Shown here: positions 23,063-31,436 of the stretch, one piece after another
How positions within the stretch are numbered: position 1 is the first letter of the stretch
How the letters are laid out: the number at the start of each line of letters is the position of its first letter
Source: Paenibacillus pedocola
GTDB taxonomy: Bacteria > Bacillota > Bacilli > Paenibacillales > Paenibacillaceae
Reading direction: 5' to 3'
DNA length: 64,000 nucleotides
Assembly (NCBI RefSeq): GCF_031599675.1
Contig: NZ_CP134223.1
Location: forward strand, 6,368,501 to 6,432,500
Program-made: the position numbers and the translations under genes
The notes under the pieces: generated by a model
The model's input: the letters and a program-made list of their open reading frames with translations, nothing else
The model's database searches: none
Told to the model about the DNA's origin: nothing

Positions 23063-25012
23063 TTAGATATCAAGTGCAGCATGATATCCCTGATAAATTG
23101 CAGTCGTGATGGTAGACGCTTTAACACAATCTCCAATTTGTGCAACATAAGGTGCACAATCTATTAGCTCATCGACTACATTTCTTCTGGCCCGTTGTCC
23201 GAGTGCACAAATTACTGAAGTACCCGGAATAAGCTGCTCTTCCCCATTTGGATCAGCGCAAACGACACCTTCTTGGGTAACATACAGCCCTTTATATCCT
23301 AAATGAACGTGAATGTTGTTCTTTTCGATTTCTTTTAGCATAATCGGGCGATGTCTGATATTAGCATCTGGAGCCAGCTCCGTTCTCATCTCTACCAGAT
23401 GGACAGTCTTACCTTCCTGCGCAAGGTGAATTGCTGCTTCAGATCCTGCCAGACCGCCTCCCAATACGACTACGCTGTCGCTGACCTTGTCCTTCTCCAG
23501 ATAATAATCATTAACAACGACTACGTTATCACCACTCAGTCCAGGGATTGGGGGAACAATGGCACTGGAACCGACGGCTATAATTAAAGCGTCAACTTCT
23601 TCTTTCTCCGCATACTCTTTAGTAACCGTTGTATTTAAACGAATCTCAACACCGGCATCTTTGGCTAGTTTGCCGAGGGTAACCCCTAACTCATACATCT
23701 CATACTTAAATGGAATGGCCTGCTCTCCCCTTAAGATCCCACCGACCTCGTCAGACTTCTCACAAAGAATGACCTGATGTCCGCGTTTAGCTGCAGTAAG
23801 AGCTGCATATAATCCGCCCGGACCTCCTCCGGCTACCAGAACCTTGCGTGATTTAGGCGCAGGGTATACTTCCGTTCCATCCATTTCACGGCCAATTAAC
23901 GGGTTAACCGTACAGCGTCTTGTCGAAGTCTCAGCACGTTCGGCCATACAGGTGAAGCATCTCAGACATTTAATAATATCCTCGTCGCGGTTGCTCATCA
24001 CTTTTCTTGGAAGTTCCGGATCAGCCAGTAGTGCTCGGGCCATTTCGACAACATCCGCCTGACCGCTGGCAATGATTTCTTCCATTTGAGCGGGGTCATT
24101 TAATCCGCCAACTGTGGCAACCGGAACACTTACATGCTTCTTGATCTCTGCTGCAAGATATACATTACTGCCATGAGGCAAGAACATCGAAGGGTGTGTG
24201 ACACCAAACCCTGTCTGATACGTTCCGGCAGATACATGAAGCAAGTCGACTCTGGATTCCATTAATTTAGCAATCTCAATACCTTCCGCCAGATCATAGC
24301 CGCCTTCAAATAACTCAGAACCACTCATTCTGAACTCAATGGGGAAGCCGGGACCCACAGCTGTACGGACACTGTCCAGTACCTCTTGTGCAAAACGCAC
24401 CCTGTTCTCCAAAGATCCGCCATACATATCTGTTCTGCGATTGAAATGGGGAGAAAAGAACTGATTAATTAACCATCCATGCCCGCCATGAACCATAATC
24501 ATTTCAAAGCCTGCTCTCTTAGCAAGCCCCGCACATTTACCATAAGCTGCTACGATGTCATCAATTAGTTCTTGTGTAAGCTCCTTTACTTCTCTGCCGT
24601 CAGGGCGGACTCCAGGGCTTGGTCCCCACTGGGCAAGTCCCTGCTTCTTATTTTTATCAGTTAGATAAGTTCCTGCATACTGTCCGGAATGAGATAATTC
24701 CACACTAGCAATGGCCCCGTGACGACGAATAGCATCTGCAGTATAAGTAAAACTAGCAAGTGAATCTACTGTCTGCAGATCGAGATGGTACATATGGGAA
24801 GCTTCTGTTTCCGGGTGAACGACGACTTCACTGACCGTAACGGAGGCAGCACCGCCCTTTGCTCTTAATTCATAGAAAGCAGTAGATTTGGGACCAATCG
24901 TGCAATCCGCTGTAATATCGGTTCCCCCCATAGGAGCACCAAACATTCTATTTCGGAAAGTCACATTTCCAAGGGTGATGGGTTTACTTAGGTTTGGATA
25001 TTTTCTGTGCAT
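23063..25012 (-). CDS. NADH:flavin oxidoreductase with Fe-S and FAD domains (2-enoate/BaiCD type)
   Basis: A 649-residue three-part enzyme. Residues about 1-340 are an old-yellow-enzyme TIM barrel (FMN): LSKPITLGNVTFRNRMFGAPMG, MVHGGHGWLINQFFSPHFNRRTDMYGGSLENRVRF. A [4Fe-4S] motif C-x2-C-x2-C-x11-C follows (CLRCFTCM...RRC). The C-terminal part has two Rossmann folds (VLVAGGGPGGLYAA and VVVLGGGLAGSEAAIHLA) for FAD and NAD(P)H. This layout is that of 2,4-dienoyl-CoA reductase, 2-enoate reductase and BaiCD/BaiH enzymes that reduce activated C=C bonds. The exact substrate is unknown. Downstream of an MFS gene on the same strand; regulated probably by the divergent PadR. Confidence 0.9.
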   Translation of the reverse strand: MHRKYPNLSKPITLGNVTFRNRMFGAPMGGTDITADCTIGPKSTAFYELRAKGGAASVTVSEVVVHPETEASHMYHLDLQTVDSLASFTYTADAIRRHGAIASVELSHSGQYAGTYLTDKNKKQGLAQWGPSPGVRPDGREVKELTQELIDDIVAAYGKCAGLAKRAGFEMIMVHGGHGWLINQFFSPHFNRRTDMYGGSLENRVRFAQEVLDSVRTAVGPGFPIEFRMSGSELFEGGYDLAEGIEIAKLMESRVDLLHVSAGTYQTGFGVTHPSMFLPHGSNVYLAAEIKKHVSVPVATVGGLNDPAQMEEIIASGQADVVEMARALLADPELPRKVMSNRDEDIIKCLRCFTCMAERAETSTRRCTVNPLIGREMDGTEVYPAPKSRKVLVAGGGPGGLYAALTAAKRGHQVILCEKSDEVGGILRGEQAIPFKYEMYELGVTLGKLAKDAGVEIRLNTTVTKEYAEKEEVDALIIAVGSSAIVPPIPGLSGDNVVVVNDYYLEKDKVSDSVVVLGGGLAGSEAAIHLAQEGKTVHLVEMRTELAPDANIRHRPIMLKEIEKNNIHVHLGYKGLYVTQEGVVCADPNGEEQLIPGTSVICALGQRARRNVVDELIDCAPYVAQIGDCVKASTITTAIYQGYHAALDI

Positions 25013-25045
25013 GATTTCATACTCCTTATCTGTATCTATTTCTAT

Positions 25046-26317
25046 CTAATTAGCAACTCTCTGATTCTTCTTGTTAGCCAACTTATATACAAATGTCAGA
25101 ATAAATCCGGTGATGCCAAATACGGCTGCAATGACAAAGGCTCTCTGGTAACTGCCGTCTGTGCTGTAAACATTCTTCATAATGGACGGCCCAAAATATC
25201 CCGCTAATGCAAATCCAATAAACATGATTCCATAATTTACACTATTATTTTTTGCACCAAACTGATCGGCCGTAAATCCAGGAAATACCCCCATCAGTGA
25301 ACCAAAACTTAGCCCGATGACGGAAATACCAATGTAAAATGTCACCACAGTATTTTCTCCTGAAAAATACAGCAACGTGAGTCCTGCTACCGATAAAAGA
25401 GAAGCAGCGGCAAGGGTATTGATCCGACCGATTTTATCTGAAATATAGCCGGCAAAAATTCGTCCGCCAGTGTTAAACAGAGCCAATATGGAAACAGCGG
25501 TTGTAGCGGCTGCCGCAGACAGGCCGACCATTTTTTGAGCAATAGGTGATGCTTGTGATGTACACATTAGTCCGGCAAAAGCCCCGCTTATCAATAACAA
25601 GATCATTACGTAAAATAGTGGACTGGCCAGCATGCCTTTCCAGTCTTTGTCGTTCTTTACCGGACGGCCAACAACATTATGAGCCTTTGGTGTCCATCCT
25701 GCAGGTACAAAATCAGATGGGCATTTCTCAATGAAGAAAGAAGCGGAACATATAATAACAAGAAATGCAATGCCGATGATAATGAATGCGGATGTTACAC
25801 CAGATTTATTGATTAAACCATTGGCAATAGGAGGTATAATTACAGAGCTCAATCCATAAGCAGCCGTTGTTACACCACCAACTAATCCTCGTTTGTCAGG
25901 GAAAAACTTAATCGAGTTGCTAATTGTGCATCCATAGACCATTCCTGTTCCAAGACCAAGTACGATACCATAACTAAATACCAGGAAGCCTACAGATGTT
26001 GCAAACCCTGATAAAATCATACCTCCCCCAAATAACAAGCCTCCTACAAGGATTACTTTCTTCGGTCCGAACCTATCATTAATCCAGCCACCTGAGATCA
26101 TCGTGATAGGACCTACGGAATTTGTAATCGTAAATGCAATAGCTAAATCACCCGGTGTTAAGTTAAGTCCTGTGAGCCCGCTCAAATATTCTGCCATTGG
26201 GGCAGCAAACACACTCCACGCGTAAATTGATCCAATACACAGATTAATAAAACAGCTCGCAATCAGAATAATCCATCTCTTTTTTGTAAGTTCCACTACG
26301 TTCGTTTTCTCCTTCAC
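25046..26317 (-). CDS. MFS transporter, oxalate/formate antiporter (OFA)-like
   Basis: A 423-residue, 12-helix MFS protein. KRWIILIASCFINLCIGSIYAWSVFAAPMAEYL is the characteristic OFA-family helix 1, with GGWINDRFGPKKVILVGGLLFGGGMILSG as the MFS loop 2-3 motif and GYISDKIGRINTLAAASLL in the second half. OFA members exchange small carboxylates. First gene of a two-gene unit with the enoate-reductase-like enzyme 33 bases downstream, suggesting uptake of an unsaturated acid and export or exchange of the product. Substrate is inference. Confidence 0.87.
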   Translation of the reverse strand: MKEKTNVVELTKKRWIILIASCFINLCIGSIYAWSVFAAPMAEYLSGLTGLNLTPGDLAIAFTITNSVGPITMISGGWINDRFGPKKVILVGGLLFGGGMILSGFATSVGFLVFSYGIVLGLGTGMVYGCTISNSIKFFPDKRGLVGGVTTAAYGLSSVIIPPIANGLINKSGVTSAFIIIGIAFLVIICSASFFIEKCPSDFVPAGWTPKAHNVVGRPVKNDKDWKGMLASPLFYVMILLLISGAFAGLMCTSQASPIAQKMVGLSAAAATTAVSILALFNTGGRIFAGYISDKIGRINTLAAASLLSVAGLTLLYFSGENTVVTFYIGISVIGLSFGSLMGVFPGFTADQFGAKNNSVNYGIMFIGFALAGYFGPSIMKNVYSTDGSYQRAFVIAAVFGITGFILTFVYKLANKKNQRVAN

Positions 26318-26390
26318 GATTGTATTGTGAATTTATTCACATCATTCGATTTAAATAGTAGCACAGGTTTTTATTTATATCAATACAAAC

Positions 26391-26406
26391 ATGTATGTAT
26401 TTACAT
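26391..26406. promoter_or_regulatory. PadR operator
   Basis: ATGT-ATGTATTT-ACAT exactly matches the ATGT-N8-ACAT dyad known for PadR binding sites. It lies in the 199-base divergent region between the MFS and PadR genes. A second dyad, TGTGAA-TTTA-TTCACA (26326-26341), lies just upstream of the MFS start. Confidence 0.7.
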
Positions 26407-26516
26407 GATTAATAAAACATGTTCTTGATAATATGTACCCATTCTTATTATTGAACCGCCAAATATGTTATACTTAACCAAAATAAACGGACAAATATGT
26501 ACAGAAAGAGAGCCTT

Positions 26517-27053
26517 ATGAGAACTTTAAAATATGCCATTTTAGGATTGTTAAATAAAGAACCTATGACTGGTTATGATATAGCTAAAGAATTCAGTAAA
26601 GACTTAGGTGAATTTTGGAATGCAAAGCACAGTCAGATCTATCCGGAATTGAAAAAACTGAATACCGAGGGACTTATCACTTACGAAATTCAAATTAGCG
26701 GAGAAATACTAGAGAAAAAAATGTATTCGATTACGGAAAACGGCAAAGAAGCTTTTCTTCAATGGTTAAAAAAAGAAGAGCCTATTGAACCAACTCCCAA
26801 AGACGTGTTTAGGCTGAGAATGTATTTTTCTAATCACCTGGATGTATCCACCCGATTACATCTCTTAGAGCATCATCTGCATCAGCACCAAGACAGGCTG
26901 GAACATTTACGCAAAAATATGGAACGATATGAAAGTATACCTCCGCTTGAAAGTGAACATTTCGGTGATTATCTTGTATTAGATGGTGCAATTTTACGTG
27001 AAACTGTAACGATACAATGGCTGGAGAATTATATTTCCTATTGTAAAAAATAG
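26517..27053 (+). CDS. PadR family regulator
   Basis: A 178-residue protein. Residues 1-85 are the PadR winged helix (LKYAILGLLNKEPMTGYDIAKEFSKDLGEFWNAKHSQIYPELKKLNTEGLITYE), followed by the C-terminal Vir_act_alpha_C helical domain. PadR proteins commonly respond to phenolic acids. It is divergent from the MFS/flavin oxidoreductase unit and a consensus operator lies between, so it most likely represses that unit. Confidence 0.9.
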   Translation: MRTLKYAILGLLNKEPMTGYDIAKEFSKDLGEFWNAKHSQIYPELKKLNTEGLITYEIQISGEILEKKMYSITENGKEAFLQWLKKEEPIEPTPKDVFRLRMYFSNHLDVSTRLHLLEHHLHQHQDRLEHLRKNMERYESIPPLESEHFGDYLVLDGAILRETVTIQWLENYISYCKK

Positions 27054-27093
27054 AGCATCTATGGGAAGCTCCTTATACACTACGTTTTCAAAA

Positions 27094-27147
27094 TAAAAGC
27101 AAAAGGGTTCGAGCATCTGTAGCTCGAACCCTTTTTGCTTTTTTTAT
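27094..27147. terminator. Strong bidirectional terminator
   Basis: GCAAAAGGGTTCGAGC (27099-27114) pairs with 27122-27138, followed by TTTTTTT. It ends the PadR gene. Confidence 0.88.
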
Positions 27148-27272
27148 ACCCATGGACAGAGGTAGCGGATAAACGGGGGATTGTTGCAACTCCGGAGATT
27201 CGTTAGGATGATAGTAAAGTGTGACAGTGAATTCCGCAATACTTCAGCATTCCTCACAAATAGGAGGTTGTC

Positions 27273-27429
27273 CATGAAGCTAAACGGTTTATTCCTTCTC
27301 ATCGGTTTGATATTGTCCGTCATATCTAAGTTACTTCAATCAGCCCTTCAAGAATTGCAGCAATGCATCGTTAAATTCCTTAGGGTGGGTAGCATTGAAT
27401 CCGTGAGGGCCGCCCTCAATCACGACTAA
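27273..27429 (+). CDS. Possible small membrane peptide overlapping the hydrolase 3' end
   Basis: ATG 27273 has a textbook TAGGAGGT 7 bases upstream and begins MKLNGLFLLIGLILSVISKLLQ, a single hydrophobic segment. The 51-codon frame then runs antisense to the last 90 bases of the hydrolase, and its later residues look like a shadow. It may be the intact start of a gene whose rest was lost, or chance. Confidence 0.22.
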
Positions 27430-28176
27430 CTGACTGCCTGCGATCCGCTCATGCGCTTTTTGGCCACTGATCTCGACAGGAACGATTGCATCGGAGTTAC
27501 CGTGGAGAATAAGCGTTGGCAGATTAAATTTCTCAAGGTCCCCGCGGAAATCGGTATAGCTGAATGCCGCGATGCAATCGAGTGTGCCTTTCGGCGACGC
27601 GAAAGCTGCAATGTCACGATTGTATAAGCGGAACGCTTCGTTTACTAAGTCCGTTCTGTCTCCAGAGGCGAAGAAATTGGTTGTGAACCCATCCAGGAAC
27701 GCTAGACGGTCCGCCTTCACCCCGTCTTGAAATCCTTGAATAGTCGCATCGTCAAATCCGCCGTCTGGATTATCCGATGATTTGTACAGATATGGCGGGA
27801 TTGCACCGGCCAGCACCGCTTTGGATACCCGCTCCATTCCATAAGTACCGATGTAACGGGCCACTTCGCCTCCGCCCATGGAGAACCCGACGAGGGTCAC
27901 ATCCTGGAGATCCAGGTGTTCAATCAATGTGTGCAAATCCGCCGCGAATGTATCATACTCGTATCCGTTCCACGGCTGGGAGGACTGGCCGAATCCGCGG
28001 CGGTCATACGTGATCACCCGATAACCGGCTTCCACTAGAGCAGGTACTTGCTTCTCCCAGGATCTTCCGCTGAGCGGCCAGCCATGGATCAGTACAACCG
28101 GCTTACCGGTCCCGACATCCTCATAATGAAGCTCGATTGCAATTCCATTCTCCTGTCCAACTGTAACGTTTGCCAT
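27340..28176 (-). CDS. Alpha/beta hydrolase, non-haem chloroperoxidase-like
   Basis: A 278-residue cytoplasmic hydrolase. Motifs: VVLIHGWPLSGRSWEKQVPAL, ITYDRRGFGQSSQPWNGYEYDTFAADLHTLIEHLDL, nucleophile GFSMGG (serine about 99), acid in LILHGNSDAIVP (Asp about 229), and histidine in GGPHGFNATH (about 257). The whole is typical of the bacterial cofactor-free haloperoxidase/esterase group, but the natural substrate is unknown. Single gene, well separated on both sides. Confidence 0.9.
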   Translation of the reverse strand: MANVTVGQENGIAIELHYEDVGTGKPVVLIHGWPLSGRSWEKQVPALVEAGYRVITYDRRGFGQSSQPWNGYEYDTFAADLHTLIEHLDLQDVTLVGFSMGGGEVARYIGTYGMERVSKAVLAGAIPPYLYKSSDNPDGGFDDATIQGFQDGVKADRLAFLDGFTTNFFASGDRTDLVNEAFRLYNRDIAAFASPKGTLDCIAAFSYTDFRGDLEKFNLPTLILHGNSDAIVPVEISGQKAHERIAGSQLVVIEGGPHGFNATHPKEFNDALLQFLKG

Positions 28177-28526
28177 TGATATATCCCTCCGTTTTTTGGT
28201 TTGACGACTCCATGAGCTTCCAGCTATTTGTACGTTTCTTCGATCCCCCTCTCACTGTTAAATTTATCTAAAATTCTTAACGTCCGGAATATACCAATTA
28301 ATAGTCTAGCTGTCAACACCCAAATGAAATGGTTTATTTTGTCGAATTCATATGAAATAACTATAATCTTTATTACTCCTATGACTAAAGTTCTATTTGC
28401 TTAGTTGATATCATTTAGGGGGCTCAAATAACTAAAAGAAGACACACAGTCATCTCCAGTGAAATAGTTGATAAAATCCCAAGCGGGATCCACATGGGAT
28501 GCGCGTAAACACCTATTCATGACAAC
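28177..28526. other. Gene-free stretch
   Basis: AT-rich sequence upstream of the hydrolase; only the DegV terminator at its left... right end is recognisable. No gene seen. Confidence 0.5.
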
Positions 28527-28565
28527 AAAAACCAGCAGACCCATTCCGGGACCTGCTGGTTTTCT
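28527..28565 (-). terminator. Terminator of the DegV gene
   Basis: AAAACCAGCAG (28528-28538) with CTGCTGGTTTT (28553-28563), followed on the minus strand by TTTTGTTG. Confidence 0.82.
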
Positions 28566-28594
28566 TGTGTGTAAGCAATTTCGGCGGACGGAGC

Positions 28595-29491
28595 TCAATA
28601 CTGAAGCACAGGCTCCAGCACTTTATTCTGAACAGCGAGACTGTTCATAGGTGTATTGTTAATCCACGAAAGTGCAAGCGTTCCCTCACCCATATGAACG
28701 CCTACGACCGGGACAAAGGTCATAATTTCTGTACGCACAGAAGGCGACATTGCCTTGATCTCCGACTCCAGGCTCAGCGCCTCTTCCATATTGTTGGCAT
28801 GCATAATACAAATATCCTGAATCAGCCGGATATCCTGGCCGAGTGTCTCCAGCAGCTTTTGCTTAGTCTTCTTGAAGGTGCGGATTTTGTCCACGACGAC
28901 AACTTTGCCTTTATCGAATTTCAGCAGCAGATGAATCCGCATCAGCTGGCCCAGCAGAAGCTGGGAGCCGGAGAGCCGCCCGCTGCGGTGCAGCTGGCTC
29001 AGACTGGCAGGGATCAGATAGAAGGACATCTCTTCAATGATATTTTCGATTCTGTTCTTGATCTCCAGCGCAGAACAGCCTGCCTGCTGCCAGTGAACGC
29101 CGCGTATAATCATCTCACGGATCGGGTAAGCACCTACCTTGGAATCAATGCCAATAACAGTAACGCCAGCGATATCTGCTGCCTGCATCGAGGTATGGAA
29201 GGTCCCGCTAAGCTCGGAGGAACAATGTATCGCAATAATTTCGTCATAGTCTTCCTTCAAGCGCTCGTATAATTCCACGAACTCACCGATTGGCGGCTGG
29301 GAGCTGCCGACCTTGTCATTCTGGCGCATTTTATCATAGAACTGATCGGCCGTGATATCGATATTTTCTTTATAACATTCATTATTGATAATTAGGCGGA
29401 GAGGAACAATATAGACATGGTTATTCATGGCAAATTTAGAATCAATGGTGCTGGTGCTGTCGGTTACCCAGGCGATGGATTTCAAGGTCAC
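28595..29491 (-). CDS. DegV family fatty-acid-binding protein
   Basis: A 298-residue protein of the DegV/EDD fold. IAWVTDSTSTIDSKFAMNNHVYIVPLRLIINNECYKENIDITADQFYDKM and KVGSSQPPIGEFVELYERLKEDYDEIIAIHCSSELSGTFHTSMQAA are the conserved lipid-headgroup regions (STS and SSELSGT). These proteins (FakB group) bind fatty acids for phosphorylation by FakA, which is not in this window. Single gene. Confidence 0.88.
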   Translation of the reverse strand: MTLKSIAWVTDSTSTIDSKFAMNNHVYIVPLRLIINNECYKENIDITADQFYDKMRQNDKVGSSQPPIGEFVELYERLKEDYDEIIAIHCSSELSGTFHTSMQAADIAGVTVIGIDSKVGAYPIREMIIRGVHWQQAGCSALEIKNRIENIIEEMSFYLIPASLSQLHRSGRLSGSQLLLGQLMRIHLLLKFDKGKVVVVDKIRTFKKTKQKLLETLGQDIRLIQDICIMHANNMEEALSLESEIKAMSPSVRTEIMTFVPVVGVHMGEGTLALSWINNTPMNSLAVQNKVLEPVLQY

Positions 29492-29809
29492 AACTCTCTT
29501 TCGTGAGGGATTGGCTACGATCAGGAAGCAGCAGTTTCAACTATCTGCATATTCGTAAATTATACAGGAAGCCAAGCACCCGTATAGCGATTATGGGATA
29601 ATCCCAGCACTTTTTTTCAACTTAATTCGACATAAATTCACATTATACATGATAGATATACCTATTAAAGAATAGACTGTGTATGGTATGTACGGGCCAA
29701 TAAAAGGATGCAATCCACCCCAACTCCCATAGGTTGCCATTTCCCAAACGGGATACAGTCCTCTACTCCACGTTGTGGTTATCCATAACGAGAATGTAAC
29801 CGTAAGCAG
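29492..29809. other. Gene-free stretch
   Basis: AT-rich region between the DegV gene and the response regulator stop. No gene, repeat or clear terminator seen. Confidence 0.45.
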
Positions 29810-31429
29810 CTAATTTTTTTTACGGGCGCGGTAAAGCTGCGGTGTGACGCCGACAATCCGTTTGAACAGGTTGGAGAAGCTGCCCAGGCTGGTGTACCCC
29901 ACTTGCTCTGCAATGTCGGTAATTTTGAGTTCAGTTTCTTCTAACAAGCGTTTGGCCTTCTGCAGGCGTTCTTGAATAATTACATCGGATATGGATAAAC
30001 CGGTCTCTTTCTTGAACAGTCGGGATAAATACGCCGGGTTCAGATACACATGTGCAGCCAATTCATCCCTTGTAATCTCTTCACTCAGACGGGAACGGAT
30101 ATATTGTCTGATTTTGCTGACAACAGTGGAGGATACGTTATTGCTAGACTGCAATAATTGTAATGCAGCCCTGAGACTATCCAGAGCCCAGTTCTGCAAA
30201 GCGACCGCTTGTTTCGGATAATTCTCCTTCTCCATCAGGTATTTTAGCTTGGCGGATTCGTGTGCAGATAGACCCTTTTTGGCCAAAACGGTGTGAATAA
30301 TGAAGAGGATGCCATGGATAAGCTGACGATGCAATTCATTCGTCCAGTGGTCTGCCTCAATATTGGAGAACCATAGTTTTACACGGCGGTCCAGCTCCCC
30401 GCGTTCACCAAGCTCAAGAATGGTCGCCCACTCTCCGAACAGGTTCATTGGAGCCGCTATTGGCATTGAATCAAGAGGTTGATTGCAGGCAGGATAGTCC
30501 GGAGTGAAAACTTGGCGGGAACGGATTAAATTGCGCTGCTCTCTCTCCGTTACGTAAGTGTAGGCACTCATAATCTCAGGTAGTAACACGGCAGGACTGA
30601 TGTAGATTGACAAGGAGCAATGAAGCATCTGCTCACATGTATTCAGAAATGTCCGGCAGTTATGCTCAAGCGTAGGGCTGACGGAATTGCCGTTTCCCCT
30701 AACATAGATGATTGCCAGGTTGTGGCCTGCCTGATCCTGAAGCACTGCACCCTCCATCCCGTTCAGGAGTAATTCTTCTGCCAGATTGCGGAGTGCATAT
30801 TCCATAATTGTCTCATCCCGCGCACTTAAGTTCTCCTTCCATTGCTCAAGGCCTAACAAAGCGATGACGTAGCGGTCGTCCGGCTTTAAATCTAAATCAT
30901 AGGTATTTGCGGAGATCTGTAATGAGTCCAAGACGAGCGAAGCCCGTTGGCTAAGAATGTCCTGCCAGAACCGCTCCACCAGCAAGGGCAGCTGATGCTC
31001 CCATTTTCTCCGGTAATCTTGTATAAGTGCTTCGAACTGCTGGTGTTCTTTCTGTTTATTAATTTCGGCGATAGCTGTGCTTGCCACTCTCATCAATTCT
31101 TCATAATCTACAGGCTTCAACAAATAATGAAATGCCCCATGCTGGATAGCTTGCTGCGCATATTCAAAATCCGCATGGCAAGTAAGCATGATCGTTAGCG
31201 TGCCGGGAGAGTACTGCTTCACCCAGGCCAGTAACTCCAGTCCGCTTCTCCCGGGCATTTCGATATCGCAAATAAGTAAATCCACGGACTGTTGTTCCAG
31301 GCACGTGATGGCATGATCCACGTTCTCCGCAAGACAGACATCCGCAACGCTGAGCGTACTCCAGTTCACACCCTGCTGCAATCCAAGCAAGGCAAAATAT
31401 TGGTCATCGACGATCAAAACTCTATACAT
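29810..31429 (-). CDS. YesN-type response regulator with AraC HTH
   Basis: A 539-residue regulator. The receiver domain (about 1-120) has VLIVDDQYFAL, the phosphoacceptor aspartate in LLICDIEMPGRSGLELL (about 55) and LLKPVDYEEL. A long linker follows. The C-terminal AraC double HTH is IRSRLSEEITRDELAAHVYLNPAYLSRLFKKETGLSISDVI and KITDIAEQVGYTSLGSFSNLFKRIVGVTPQLYR. Last gene of a five-gene minus-strand operon, 7 bases after the kinase gene, its cognate partner. It probably activates the ABC transporter genes in the same operon. Confidence 0.92.
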   Translation of the reverse strand: MYRVLIVDDQYFALLGLQQGVNWSTLSVADVCLAENVDHAITCLEQQSVDLLICDIEMPGRSGLELLAWVKQYSPGTLTIMLTCHADFEYAQQAIQHGAFHYLLKPVDYEELMRVASTAIAEINKQKEHQQFEALIQDYRRKWEHQLPLLVERFWQDILSQRASLVLDSLQISANTYDLDLKPDDRYVIALLGLEQWKENLSARDETIMEYALRNLAEELLLNGMEGAVLQDQAGHNLAIIYVRGNGNSVSPTLEHNCRTFLNTCEQMLHCSLSIYISPAVLLPEIMSAYTYVTEREQRNLIRSRQVFTPDYPACNQPLDSMPIAAPMNLFGEWATILELGERGELDRRVKLWFSNIEADHWTNELHRQLIHGILFIIHTVLAKKGLSAHESAKLKYLMEKENYPKQAVALQNWALDSLRAALQLLQSSNNVSSTVVSKIRQYIRSRLSEEITRDELAAHVYLNPAYLSRLFKKETGLSISDVIIQERLQKAKRLLEETELKITDIAEQVGYTSLGSFSNLFKRIVGVTPQLYRARKKN

Positions 31430-31436
31430 ATGAATG

